Shown here: piece by piece, positions 10,593 through 18,818 of the stretch | Position numbering within the stretch: the stretch's first letter is position 1 | Layout of the letters: every line of letters starts with the position of its first letter | Assembly: GCA_900177435.1 (NCBI GenBank) | Contig: FXAI01000010.1 | Span: 63,281 to 127,280 of the forward strand | Reading direction: 5' to 3' | From: Alteromonadaceae bacterium Bs31 | Lineage (GTDB): Bacteria; Pseudomonadota; Gammaproteobacteria; Pseudomonadales; Cellvibrionaceae | Length of the DNA: 64,000 nucleotides | The notes under the pieces: model-generated | What the model was told of the DNA's origin: nothing | Databases searched by the model: none | What the model saw: only the letters and a program-made list of their open reading frames with translations | Program-made: the position numbers and the translations under genes

Positions 10593-11147
10593 TCAAAACC
10601 ACTGCCCAAGCAGTGCTTCAAGCTCTTCATTATCAAAGGGTTTGGCTAGGTAGGCATCCGCGCCCAACTCAAGGGTGGCCTGCAAAAGCGTGGCATCCAT
10701 CCCCGAAATCACCAGGATTCGGCCGGATTTTTGATGCTGTATTCGCTGCAGCACTTCCATGCCGTTAAGTTTCGGCATCTGCAGGTCCAGGGTCATTAAC
10801 TGAGGCTTTTCCTGAGCATAGAGCAGGCCAGCACTAAAGCCGTCTGATGCCACCAGGGTTTTAAACCCCAGCGAGCGCAGCACCCTCTGTATGGAATTGG
10901 CCATGGCTCTTTCGTCGTCCACAATCAGGGCCTTGCGCTCACTTGTTTCCAGCTCCACCGGTATAGGCATCTGATGCTCTCGCATAAAGTCCACCAGATC
11001 GCTTTTAAGAATCCTTGCATCGCCACGCGCCCCCGGTAAGCGGTGTGCCTTCAGCAAGCCTTTCGCAATCCAGTTCAAAACCGTTCTCAGGGTCACCCCA
11101 CAGGCCTTCGCTACTTCGCCAGAGGTGTAGAGCCGTTTATTGTCCAT
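10593..11147 (-). CDS. HTH-receiver response regulator, HnoC-like
   Basis: A 184-residue regulator with DNA-binding and receiver parts in reverse of the usual order. Residues 6-53 form an excisionase/MerR-type winged helix (TSGEVAKACGVTLRTVLNWI). Residues 72-184 are a receiver domain with the acidic pair in LIVDDE, phosphoacceptor Asp121 in LDLQMP and Lys in LAKPFD. The gene is divergent from the receiver/HD-GYP-like, H-NOX and kinase genes, so it probably autoregulates the cluster and is phosphorylated by that kinase. The ATG at 11147 is preferred over a TTG at 11186. Equating it with Shewanella HnoC is inferred from domains and context. Confidence 0.8.
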   Translation of the reverse strand: MDNKRLYTSGEVAKACGVTLRTVLNWIAKGLLKAHRLPGARGDARILKSDLVDFMREHQMPIPVELETSERKALIVDDERAMANSIQRVLRSLGFKTLVASDGFSAGLLYAQEKPQLMTLDLQMPKLNGMEVLQRIQHQKSGRILVISGMDATLLQATLELGADAYLAKPFDNEELEALLGQWF

Positions 11148-11148
11148 A

Positions 11149-11266
11149 GTTATTTGAACCCTTGATGCATATAACTGAAAAACCAAAAAAAAATAAGAAA
11201 ACGAACGAACTTGTCTTTCCTTGCTTCATCTTATTCATGTTATAAATGTATTCAAGGTTATTTAAC
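11149..11266. promoter_or_regulatory. Divergent control region of the H-NOX cluster with inverted sites
   Basis: The AT-rich gap between the HTH-receiver gene and the HD-GYP-like gene holds a spaced inverted pair. AACCCTTG-N5-TATAAC is at 11157-11175, and its reverse counterpart GTTATA-N8-CAAGGTT is at 11239-11259. A second pair of similar words, GTTATTTGAAC (11149-11159) and GTTATTTAAC (11257-11266), flanks the same interval. Such symmetry around divergent promoters is typical of a local autoregulator, here most likely the HTH-receiver protein. Spacers differ, so binding is a hypothesis. Confidence 0.4.
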
Positions 11267-11306
11267 TATTTCTTTCAATGTAAACGGTTTATAGAGGTGA
11301 TTTGTG

Positions 11307-12629
11307 ATGGATGTCTCACGCAACAACCCACCAAGCATCCTGTTTGTGGATGACGAAGCGCCGGTACTGAGATCACTCAAACGTCTGGCACGCTCAGAAG
11401 ACTGGTGCACTCACTATGCGGATTCAGGTGAAAAAGGCCTTTCTATTCTTGAGAACACCAAAATCGATGTGGTGGTTTCGGACATGAGAATGCCCGGTAT
11501 GGACGGTGCTCAATTCCTGTGCAGGGCTAAAGAGTTGCAACCCGACTCTGAACGTATCCTGATTACAGGGTATTCCGACGTCCAGGCGCTAGAACGTGTG
11601 GTCAACGACGCCCGCATTTTCAACTACATTTCCAAACCCTGGGACGACCAGGTGCTTACCTCGGTCATTAGCAATGCGCTTGAATTCCAAGCCTCTCAGC
11701 GGGAAAAAAAGAAGCTAGAAGAACTTACCGCCAGGCAGAATCGCAAGCTAGGCAAGCTGGCCTTGCATCTGGACCACAGAGTAAAAGAGAAAGATATCGA
11801 GGTGCAGCAAGCTCTGTCTCTTTTGACAATGGAGCATCAGCGCGCTCAAACAAGAACGTGGGATTTACTTCATGCACTTTCAAATCTTATTGAGCTCAGC
11901 GGCAAGGGTGACGGCTGCGGAAAATTCGTCTCCGACACCAGCGTCGCCCTTGCGGAAAAGCTCGGGCTGGATCAAGCCAGTCAGGATAATCTGCGCCTTG
12001 CCGGCTTGCTACACAACATTGGCAGCCTGGCTATGGCCGACTACTGGAGCTTTCGCATTATCTCAGAGCTCGATGACAACGAGCTCAAGCGCTACCAAGC
12101 CCAGATCGAAATTGCTGAAACCATAATGGCAGGCATGAATGAGCTTGCACCGGTAGCCGAGATTATTGGCAAGCACAAAGAGCATCTGGACGGCAGCGGA
12201 TACCCTCGCAAACTACAAGGGGAAGATATTCCCCTCTGCGCTCGAATCATGGGGGTCGTCACCGAATACGCGCTACTGCATGAGGGTCGTTTGAGAGAAG
12301 GTATCAAAGGTCACAACAGCTCAAAGGCTTATATCGAGAATCTTGCTGGCGTGTGCTACGACAAAAAGGTGGTATCCGCTTTCTTCAGCATCGTTGAAGA
12401 ATCTACGCTCAGTCGTGAGTCAACTATACTCAGTGTTGACCAGTTTCAGCTGGTTCCTGGTATGGTTTTAGCGGCAAGCGTCTACTCCCTGCACGATGCA
12501 CTGCTGCTTAAATCTGGAACGGTATTAAACGCTTCTCACATCGCAAAATTGAGCATGTATGAGAGCAGTACCGGAAACAAACTGGAAATTAGGGTCTGTA
12601 ATCCAGTCGAAGAAGGAGTTCTACAATGA
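11307..12629 (+). CDS. Receiver protein with degenerate HD-GYP domain, HnoD-like
   Basis: A 440-residue protein: receiver domain (residues 8-125; ILFVDDEA, phosphoacceptor Asp59 in VVSDMRMP, KPWDD at 110-114), a coiled linker, then an HD-GYP-family domain (about 185-370). The domain keeps DGSGYP (295-300) but lacks key metal ligands: HDIG is HNIG (236-239), the HHE cluster is KHKE, and the following Asp of RILxVAD is Thr. It is therefore probably not a cyclic-di-GMP hydrolase. In Shewanella a degenerate HD-GYP protein, HnoD, inhibits the phosphodiesterase HnoB. The ATG at 11307 is preferred over an overlapping GTG because AGAGGTGA lies 7 nt upstream. It overlaps the H-NOX gene by 4 bp. Confidence 0.85.
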   Translation: MDVSRNNPPSILFVDDEAPVLRSLKRLARSEDWCTHYADSGEKGLSILENTKIDVVVSDMRMPGMDGAQFLCRAKELQPDSERILITGYSDVQALERVVNDARIFNYISKPWDDQVLTSVISNALEFQASQREKKKLEELTARQNRKLGKLALHLDHRVKEKDIEVQQALSLLTMEHQRAQTRTWDLLHALSNLIELSGKGDGCGKFVSDTSVALAEKLGLDQASQDNLRLAGLLHNIGSLAMADYWSFRIISELDDNELKRYQAQIEIAETIMAGMNELAPVAEIIGKHKEHLDGSGYPRKLQGEDIPLCARIMGVVTEYALLHEGRLREGIKGHNSSKAYIENLAGVCYDKKVVSAFFSIVEESTLSRESTILSVDQFQLVPGMVLAASVYSLHDALLLKSGTVLNASHIAKLSMYESSTGNKLEIRVCNPVEEGVLQ

Positions 12630-13171
12630 AGGGCGCAGTTTTTATTGCATTCAATGACATGATAGAAGGGCTGCACGGTATCGAGAAATGGGAAGCGATT
12701 TTAAATAAGGCGCAACCCGAATCAGAAGGTATTTATGCTTCTGCAGGGAGTTATGCCGATGAAGAAATTGTTCAGCTTGTTCTCGCCGCTGCCGACGAAC
12801 TCGACGCCCCCGCAAGCGATATCACACGCAGCTTTGGCAAATACCTTTTTGGCGAGCTCAACAAAAAATTCCCTATTTTCGCCAGCTTGCATGACGACCT
12901 GTTTAGCTTCTTAAACAGTATAGAAAGCGTAATACACAAAGAAGTAAGAAAACTGTACAACGACGCCTCGCTACCCAAAATTTCCTGTAGCAAGATCAAC
13001 AATCACCATTTTAGAATGACCTACGAGTCGCCACGTAAAATGTGCGCCTTGGCCGAAGGTTTAATACTCGGTGCAGCCGAGCATTATCAGGCAAATGCAA
13101 GCCTCAGCCAGCCTCAGTGTATGCATGAAGGCTCGGATCAATGTCATATAGATATTGTAATAGATGAGTAA
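12626..13171 (+). CDS. hnoX: H-NOX haem nitric oxide sensor
   Basis: A 181-residue stand-alone H-NOX domain, the normal length. It has the proximal haem ligand His104 in SVIHKEVRKLYNDASLP and the haem-propionate motif Y133-x-S135-x-R137 in TYESPRK. Cysteines 140, 165 and 173 may form the structural zinc site known in proteobacterial H-NOX proteins. Such proteins bind NO (and sometimes O2) on ferrous haem and change the activity of a neighbouring histidine kinase or cyclic-di-GMP enzyme. The gene overlaps the upstream receiver gene by ATGA and the downstream kinase gene by 8 bp, indicating one translationally coupled operon. Confidence 0.93.
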   Translation: MKGAVFIAFNDMIEGLHGIEKWEAILNKAQPESEGIYASAGSYADEEIVQLVLAAADELDAPASDITRSFGKYLFGELNKKFPIFASLHDDLFSFLNSIESVIHKEVRKLYNDASLPKISCSKINNHHFRMTYESPRKMCALAEGLILGAAEHYQANASLSQPQCMHEGSDQCHIDIVIDE

Positions 13172-14084
13172 TATTGACTACAAAGCAGCTTACGAAAGGC
13201 AGAAAAGAGCAAGAGAAAAGGCCGACAAATTACTTGAGGATAAATCAAGAGAGTTATTTGAAGCTAACAATATCCTTACCGCTGCTTACAACCGACTAAA
13301 AAGTCAAAAAGAACAACTGCTGCACCAGGAAAAGCTTGCCTCCATAGGCCAGCTTTCGGCGGGAGTCGCTCACGAGATAAACAACCCTTCCGCTTACATA
13401 AAAAGCAATCTAAACTCTCTTAAGAAATACCACAAGGAATTCACTCTTTTTTTCGAAGAACTCAAGAAATCAAATTTAAATAACGATGGGCTGCTTGAAG
13501 CGCTGTTAGAACATCACGACATCGACTTTATGATGGAAGATTTTGGCGAGATACTCTCCGATTCAATAGAAGGCATGAATAAAATCGCAGAGATCGTAAG
13601 AGGGCTGAAGGACTTCTCCAGGCCAGACACAGGCGAAGCGAAACCCTTCTGCGTCAACACTGCCATTAAAACGACCCTTAAACTGGTGTGGAACGAGTTA
13701 AAATACAAAGCCGATATCGTCGAAGAGTATGGCGAGATACCCGAGGCCATTGGCCATTCAGGGAACTTTTCCCAAGTCATTCTTAATTTACTGGTAAATG
13801 CCGCTCACGCTATCGAACAAAAAGGCGATATTTTTATTGCTACGGAGCGACATGAAAAAGGTATCGCCATTACTATACGTGATACCGGAAAAGGCATAGA
13901 ACCCCGCTACCTGGCAAAGATTTTCGACCCATTTTTTACCACCAAAGAGCAAGGAGAAGGAACAGGCCTTGGGCTTTCCATTTCCCACGGCATAATAATA
14001 AAACAAGGTGGAGACCTTTATGTCTCCAGCGAACAGGGTAAAGGAACCACCTTTACAATCATTCTTACTAAAATAGTGCGCTAG
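13164..14084 (+). CDS. hnoK: Soluble histidine kinase, H-NOX partner (HnoK-like)
   Basis: A 306-residue kinase without membrane segments. It has an N-terminal coiled coil (residues 5-55) and an H-box with His70 in GVAHEINNP. The HATPase domain has the N-box QVILNLLVNAAHAI, G1 DTGKGI, F-box FDPFFTTK and G2 GTGLGLS. H-NOX-associated kinases are typically cytosolic and inhibited when NO-H-NOX binds. The 8-bp overlap with the H-NOX gene supports this pairing. Likely phosphate acceptors are the two nearby receiver proteins and possibly the sigma-54 regulator at 16516. Confidence 0.9.
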   Translation: MSNIDYKAAYERQKRAREKADKLLEDKSRELFEANNILTAAYNRLKSQKEQLLHQEKLASIGQLSAGVAHEINNPSAYIKSNLNSLKKYHKEFTLFFEELKKSNLNNDGLLEALLEHHDIDFMMEDFGEILSDSIEGMNKIAEIVRGLKDFSRPDTGEAKPFCVNTAIKTTLKLVWNELKYKADIVEEYGEIPEAIGHSGNFSQVILNLLVNAAHAIEQKGDIFIATERHEKGIAITIRDTGKGIEPRYLAKIFDPFFTTKEQGEGTGLGLSISHGIIIKQGGDLYVSSEQGKGTTFTIILTKIVR

Positions 14085-14092
14085 CCCCACCC

Positions 14093-15118
14093 TTATACCT
14101 TACCCCCTATTCGTTGCTGGCGGGAGAAGTCCGATACATGCATCGCCAGCTCTTCCATCGCACTGTACAAGCTGGCCGGCAACCATGACAAAAGTGCACA
14201 GCAAGCAGTGGCCAGAGTGCGTGAAGGCTCATTCCAGACAATACGCCAATTGCTTAGCAAGGCCGAGCTCAACCACTTTAGGGCAGCCAGAGAATTACGT
14301 GACTGGATCGCCCGCCTGGCGAGATAGCGTTTTTGATAGGCCTCGGCAAGGCTGTACCACTTTTTGAAAAACCCGGGATTTAAAGCGCGGTTTTTATTTA
14401 CCGAAGCCTTCCAGGCAGCAAACTGCTTATCCAGATTTGCCGAAAGACCACTGGCGTTAACCCGGTAGTAGGTTAATTCATCTTCTATTCCAGCAAATTC
14501 CCACGAACCGGATAAAGCCGCACGCAGCCAAAATTCTACGTCTTCTGACTGCCGGAAATCTTCATCAAAATAGCTGGTACGATAACGACCATCACGTACA
14601 CGAACTTCTGACAGACTGGTTAGCATACTGTGACGAATAACTGCTGCTGAGCCATTACCAATTGGGTTGCGACAGAAAATATCTACTGCACTGATATTTG
14701 AAAGCTTTGGATACTGTCCTATTCCCATATCGTAACCGTCTTCATCAATAAAGCGTGATGCGCAATAACTTACCCCCAAGCCTGGGTTTTCCCTAAAATG
14801 TTTGAAATGCTTTTGGAGTTTGTTAACTGCCCATGCATCGTCTGAATCTAACAGGGCGATATAAATACCGGACGCGTGATTGATTCCTGTGTTTCTGGCA
14901 GCAGCAAGACCCATGTTTTTTTGTTCAACAATTTTCAGTCGCGGATCTTCATACTCTCTAACGATGCGCATGGTATTGTCGGTACAACCATCGTTAACAC
15001 AAATTAGCTCAAAGTGTTCATAGCTTTGTGCAAGTACCGAATCAATGGCATTTTCTACATATTTTTCAACGTTATAAAGGGGCATAACAACAGAAAAAAC
15101 AGGTTTTGAATTATTCAT
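14093..15118 (-). CDS. Family 2 glycosyltransferase
   Basis: A 341-residue GT-A fold enzyme that probably adds a sugar to the lipid-linked exopolysaccharide repeat at the inner membrane. The N-terminus has VVMPLYNVEKYVENAIDSVL, the nucleotide-binding ICVNDGCTDNT and the DxD motif in LLDSDDAW. The C-terminal part is less conserved and amphipathic. It overlaps the flippase gene by 4 bp and is co-transcribed after it. The sugar donor cannot be told from sequence. Confidence 0.88.
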   Translation of the reverse strand: MNNSKPVFSVVMPLYNVEKYVENAIDSVLAQSYEHFELICVNDGCTDNTMRIVREYEDPRLKIVEQKNMGLAAARNTGINHASGIYIALLDSDDAWAVNKLQKHFKHFRENPGLGVSYCASRFIDEDGYDMGIGQYPKLSNISAVDIFCRNPIGNGSAAVIRHSMLTSLSEVRVRDGRYRTSYFDEDFRQSEDVEFWLRAALSGSWEFAGIEDELTYYRVNASGLSANLDKQFAAWKASVNKNRALNPGFFKKWYSLAEAYQKRYLARRAIQSRNSLAALKWLSSALLSNWRIVWNEPSRTLATACCALLSWLPASLYSAMEELAMHVSDFSRQQRIGGKV

Positions 15119-16374
15119 GACAACACCTTCTGATAAGTGATTTTAATGAAAGGTTTAGTGACTATTAGGCTAAAACCTGGCAACAGCCAGATAAAGCCTG
15201 CACTCAAGACCACCCAGGCCATGAGCTGTGTATCCCTGGGGGAGATAATTAATAGTGACAGAGAGGTAAGGGACACGCAGAAAAGAAGATAAAGTGCTTC
15301 GAGGCCGGTTCGGCCGCTAGCCCGCCAAAATGCACACTGGGTATCCACCAGCACAACAAATACGCCTGTTAAACATAAGATGGAAACCAGGCTGGCGGCG
15401 CCAGCCCACTGATCGGAAAAAAACAAATCCACATAAACGGGCGCAAGCGCGGATTGCAGCACAAACAAAGATGCTATTGCGGAGGCAAGCACACGCGAGC
15501 GACGGCGAGCGACAATGAGCTTACCGCAACGTTGCATCTCACAAATATAGGGGTACAAGCCTGCAACAAAGGCATTGGTCACCGATTGAGTTAAACCAAC
15601 ACCTGCATTTTTAGCGAAATTGTACAGCCCAAATAATTCAGGGGATAACAGCCTTGCCGCAATTAACACGTCCACGTGGGAACGCAGGGTTCTAAGCGCT
15701 TCCGCACAGAAAACCTTTAGAGAAAGAGAAGCGAGGGGAAAAAAATACTCTTTATGTATACGAGGCGCCCAAGTGGCGACGTTGCGGGAACCAAATAAAA
15801 GCAACCATGCCAGTGCGGCCGCAATTTTGGCATAAGCAACAGAGTAGATACCGAAACCTGCCAGCAGCAACACTACGCTAACGAGGTTGTCGATGCTTAC
15901 CGTTAATGCGCAAAAAAAGCCAAATAGCTTGAACTTGTTTTCACGCTGAATCATAAATACTTTAACGGCAACCAAGGGGTAGCAGAGATAGGTAATGGCC
16001 ATTATTTTCAGCAAAGGTGCAATGCCCTGCTGCTTATAAAAACTGGCAATACTATCGGCCAGGGTAAATTGCAGCACCGCCAGCACGAGGCAAACAAGCC
16101 ACTGCAACATTGAAGCTGTGGCCGCAGTCTGTGGCAAGACCTCTTCTTTACAAGCGATAACGGCAGCGCCACTTCCCGCTCGGCTAAAGATACGCAACAG
16201 TTCGTGGCACACCAGCGCGAGAGACACCAGGCCAAAAAGCTCCGGGCTCAAACACGCTGCCATCACCATCAGGGCCAGCACGCGGCTTACCTTTGCGCTT
16301 GCCTCAGACGCAAGCATCCACCCTGTGTTTCTGAGTAATTTATCCTGGAACTTAGCTTGCAGTCTGGAAAACAT
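15115..16374 (-). CDS. Polysaccharide flippase (Wzx/MATE-like)
   Basis: A 419-residue integral membrane protein with about 12-14 hydrophobic segments and the typical N-terminal RNTGWMLASEASAKVSRVLAL of oligosaccharide flippases. It would move undecaprenyl-linked repeat units to the periplasmic face. In-frame ATGs exist at 16389 and 16386, but the ATG at 16374 has a GAGAG ribosome site at proper distance and leaves an 18-nt leader from the sigma-54-type promoter at 16403-16418. It is followed by a glycosyltransferase gene with a 4-bp overlap. Confidence 0.85.
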   Translation of the reverse strand: MFSRLQAKFQDKLLRNTGWMLASEASAKVSRVLALMVMAACLSPELFGLVSLALVCHELLRIFSRAGSGAAVIACKEEVLPQTAATASMLQWLVCLVLAVLQFTLADSIASFYKQQGIAPLLKIMAITYLCYPLVAVKVFMIQRENKFKLFGFFCALTVSIDNLVSVVLLLAGFGIYSVAYAKIAAALAWLLLFGSRNVATWAPRIHKEYFFPLASLSLKVFCAEALRTLRSHVDVLIAARLLSPELFGLYNFAKNAGVGLTQSVTNAFVAGLYPYICEMQRCGKLIVARRRSRVLASAIASLFVLQSALAPVYVDLFFSDQWAGAASLVSILCLTGVFVVLVDTQCAFWRASGRTGLEALYLLFCVSLTSLSLLIISPRDTQLMAWVVLSAGFIWLLPGFSLIVTKPFIKITYQKVLS

Positions 16375-16402
16375 AGCAACTCTCATCATTTTTTAATGAG
16401 AG

Positions 16403-16418
16403 AGCAATTTACTTACCA
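16403..16418 (-). promoter_or_regulatory. Sigma-54-type promoter for the flippase operon
   Basis: On the minus strand the sequence reads TGGTAAGTAAATTGCT. The -12 element TTGCT is perfect, and the -24 element keeps TGG with two changes from TGGCAC. Spacing between GG and GC is the required 10 bp. The predicted start is near 16392. An enhancer-like palindrome lies 74 bp upstream and an IHF-type site between. Confidence 0.6.
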
Positions 16419-16436
16419 ACATTATATTTCTACAAA

Positions 16437-16449
16437 TATCAACAACTTA
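16437..16449 (+). promoter_or_regulatory. IHF-type site between enhancer and promoter
   Basis: TATCAACAACTTA matches the IHF consensus WATCAA-N4-TTR at every defined position. It lies between the palindrome at 16492 and the sigma-54-type promoter at 16403, where DNA bending would bring the activator to the polymerase. The same 13-mer occurs again at 21786 in front of another sigma-54 promoter. Confidence 0.6.
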
Positions 16450-16491
16450 GCCCAAGTGCTCACGACTTTATGGCCCTTTCACGCAAGTGTT

Positions 16492-16506
16492 TTCGCATTG
16501 TGCAAA
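16492..16506. promoter_or_regulatory. Enhancer palindrome TTYGCA-N3-TGCRAA, copy A
   Basis: TTCGCATTGTGCAAA, an imperfect dyad differing in one position between arms. It is 74 bp upstream of the flippase sigma-54-type promoter and just past the 3' end of the sigma-54 regulator gene. The same pattern recurs at 19025 and 27880 at matching distances from promoters. Confidence 0.6.
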
Positions 16507-16515
16507 TACTGTTTT

Positions 16516-18000
16516 TTATTTTGAGAAAGCAGGAGCCTGCCAGCTCTGTATCTTGCGGTACAGGGTTGATGGGCTGACTTGCAGCAGAGAAGCGGCTCGA
16601 ACGACATTGCCCTGACAATGCTGTATGGCCAACTCGATATACTCCCGTTCAATGTCTACCAGTGGCCGAATGGTGTCGTGGAGTACAGCTGTAGCGGGCA
16701 GGGCCGAGCTATCCGTCACGCTATCCATAGCGCTATCCTCCGAACTTGCGGCGCCCCCGCTTCTAGCCACTGCAAGCTCGCTAAGGTCTGCGGGGCTCAG
16801 CTGAAGTGCGCTCGATAAATCGTCTTTGGTTATTAGCGGCCCGGCCGACATCACCACCATACTGTGAACGCTATTCTGCAACTGTCTCACATTGCCAGGC
16901 CATGCATAATTGGCGATAAGGGCACTGGCTTCACTACTAAAACCCACCAGCTCTTTCTGTTCTTGCTCGGCAAAACCCAGTAAAAAATGGTTTGCCAATA
17001 ACATAGCATCCCCTTGGCGTTCGCAAAGCGCAGGCAGGTCGATCGCTACCACATTAAGCCGATAGTACAAATCCTCCCGCAAAGCCCCATCCTCTATGGC
17101 CTTTTGCGGGTTTCTATTTGTTGCGCACACAAAGCGTATATCAGCGCTCTCCAATTTCGAGGCCCCCACCTTTTGGTAAGTCCCCGTCTGAATAAACCTC
17201 AACAACTTGGCCTGCAGGCCAATATCCATTTCTCCTAACTCATCGAGAAAAAGAGTACCGCCACTGGCCTGGCCGGCAGCACCCTCGCGATTTGACACCG
17301 CCCCTGAAAAAGCGCCTTTTACGTGCCCGAAAACCTCAGACTCCATCAGCTCGGAAGGTATCGCAGCACAGTTAAGTGCAATAAAGGGCTTGTCCTTCCG
17401 TGTGCTCAAGGTATGTATGGCCTCTGCCGCCAACTCTTTACCTGTGCCACTGGGCCCGGTAACAAATACCGAGGCATTGCTGGGGGCGGCCCGCTCTATC
17501 TGGCCATACACCGCCTGCATGGCAGCAGAAGCGCCAATAAACGAACAAAAACCATTTTTGTGATCGCGGGTAAATCGCTTGAGGGTGTGACGCAACAGTG
17601 CTCGCTCCACCATCATCTGCTGCGCTTCGATGGCCTGCTTCAAGGTCACCAGTAATTGATTATCGTCCCAGGGCTTGTGCACAAAACCCCAGATTCGGCC
17701 TTCGTTTATGGCCGCCATAATAAGTTCGTCGTCGGAGTAACCCGAAAGCACCAGACGCATAGTTTCCGGGTAGTGCCTGGCCACCTCCGCAAGCAGCGCC
17801 GCGCCGTTCATCTCCGGCATTTGCATATCAGAAACAATAACATCGAAAGTCGATGACTCGAGCAGCGAAAGAGCTTTGGCAGCGCTGTCTACGAACTCGC
17901 ATTCCGCATGCATTGCGCGTGTTACTCGGCGCAAACTTTTCAGTATTGACGCTTCATCGTCAACAAATAAAATCCTTGCTGAAAACAATTGATCCGACAT
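16516..18000 (-). CDS. Sigma-54-dependent response regulator of the exopolysaccharide locus
   Basis: A 494-residue NtrC-type activator. The receiver domain (residues 7-125) has ILFVDDEA, phosphoacceptor Asp58 in IVSDMQMP and KPWDD at 109-113. The AAA+ domain (about 150-390) has Walker A GPSGTGKE (182-189), the sigma-54-contacting loop GAFSGA (229-234, Ser in place of the common Thr) and Walker B LFLDELGEM. The C-terminal Fis-type HTH (about 450-490) includes GNVVRAASLLQVSPSTLYRKI. No cognate kinase gene is adjacent. Sigma-54 promoters and a shared palindrome surround it, so it is the probable activator of this locus. Its receiver closely resembles that of the HD-GYP-like protein at 11307. Confidence 0.93.
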   Translation of the reverse strand: MSDQLFSARILFVDDEASILKSLRRVTRAMHAECEFVDSAAKALSLLESSTFDVIVSDMQMPEMNGAALLAEVARHYPETMRLVLSGYSDDELIMAAINEGRIWGFVHKPWDDNQLLVTLKQAIEAQQMMVERALLRHTLKRFTRDHKNGFCSFIGASAAMQAVYGQIERAAPSNASVFVTGPSGTGKELAAEAIHTLSTRKDKPFIALNCAAIPSELMESEVFGHVKGAFSGAVSNREGAAGQASGGTLFLDELGEMDIGLQAKLLRFIQTGTYQKVGASKLESADIRFVCATNRNPQKAIEDGALREDLYYRLNVVAIDLPALCERQGDAMLLANHFLLGFAEQEQKELVGFSSEASALIANYAWPGNVRQLQNSVHSMVVMSAGPLITKDDLSSALQLSPADLSELAVARSGGAASSEDSAMDSVTDSSALPATAVLHDTIRPLVDIEREYIELAIQHCQGNVVRAASLLQVSPSTLYRKIQSWQAPAFSK

Positions 18001-18016
18001 AAGTAACCTGAGTGAT

Positions 18017-18032
18017 TGGCACAGCTTGTGCG
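18017..18032 (+). promoter_or_regulatory. Sigma-54-type promoter before the 18078 glycosyltransferase
   Basis: TGGCACAGCTTGTGCG has a perfect -24 element and GTGC in place of TTGC at -12, with correct GG-GC spacing. Predicted start near 18043 leaves about 35 nt to the GTG at 18078 with GAGG in between. No full enhancer palindrome was found; at the expected distance (17928-17942, inside the regulator gene) there is only a half-site GGCGCA. Confidence 0.5.
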
Positions 18033-18077
18033 TAGCATCTCAAACCAATATAAATCGCTAATGTAGAGGTGCGCACA

Positions 18078-18818
18078 GTGCCAAAAGTATTGATATTTAC
18101 CCTTGCCGCCGCAGGGTATGACTGGCTGTACAAGAAAAACATTCAGTCCCATAAAGCGTATATCGCGAAGCACGCTTATTCATATAGTGTAGTCAATAGA
18201 CCCCGCCTGACCACTCTCGGGCTGGAACTTGTCTGGTTAAAAATCTACCTCATGCGTGAAGCACTTAAAAGCAACTACGACTGGCTTGTTTGCCTTGACG
18301 CGGATACCGAAATACGACCTTCTTGCCCAGCTATCGAATCACTAGAGAAACAAGGTAAAAGCATCTATCTAGCCAAGGGCTATAGCGACAGGATTAATTC
18401 TGGCGTGCTTATACTTAGAAACGACAACAATAGCAGGGCATTTATTAATAACATCATCCAAAACCAGTTGAAGCCCCTGGCTCCAGAGGATGATGTTGGC
18501 TGGGGCGAAAACGGCCATGTTATTCACTTTGCCAAAAACAACCCATACGTAGAGATAATTGACAAGCGCTGGAACAACAACAGTGATTGTGAAATGAAAG
18601 ACTTTATCAGGCACTACAGCGCCGGGCCCATGAGAGCTAAACATACCCCACCCTTAGTGGGAAAATCAGCCTGGCTAATGCTCCATTTGCTTATGGCAAT
18701 CTTCAATCGCATACCAGGCCTAAGAGATAACAAAGAAGAAATACGTTCTTCTCTGGAAAAACTCACCACAGAAACCCTAAAATACCACCGAAACCTACTT
18801 ACCCCGCTACATTATTAA
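18078..18818 (+). CDS. Putative glycosyltransferase (GT-A fold, DxD)
   Basis: A 246-residue protein of nucleotide-diphospho-sugar transferase type. Evidence is the DWLVCLDADTEI stretch with a DxD metal-binding motif, the INSGVLILRN strand-turn, and DDVGWGENGHVIHF. These features recall GT34/GT8-like enzymes, but the family assignment is uncertain. A C-terminal hydrophobic segment (WLMLHLLMAIF) may tether it to the membrane. The GTG at 18078 is chosen over a GTG at 18069 because the GAGG ribosome site (18066-18069) overlaps the earlier one. It is likely part of the exopolysaccharide pathway. Confidence 0.65.
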   Translation: MPKVLIFTLAAAGYDWLYKKNIQSHKAYIAKHAYSYSVVNRPRLTTLGLELVWLKIYLMREALKSNYDWLVCLDADTEIRPSCPAIESLEKQGKSIYLAKGYSDRINSGVLILRNDNNSRAFINNIIQNQLKPLAPEDDVGWGENGHVIHFAKNNPYVEIIDKRWNNNSDCEMKDFIRHYSAGPMRAKHTPPLVGKSAWLMLHLLMAIFNRIPGLRDNKEEIRSSLEKLTTETLKYHRNLLTPLHY

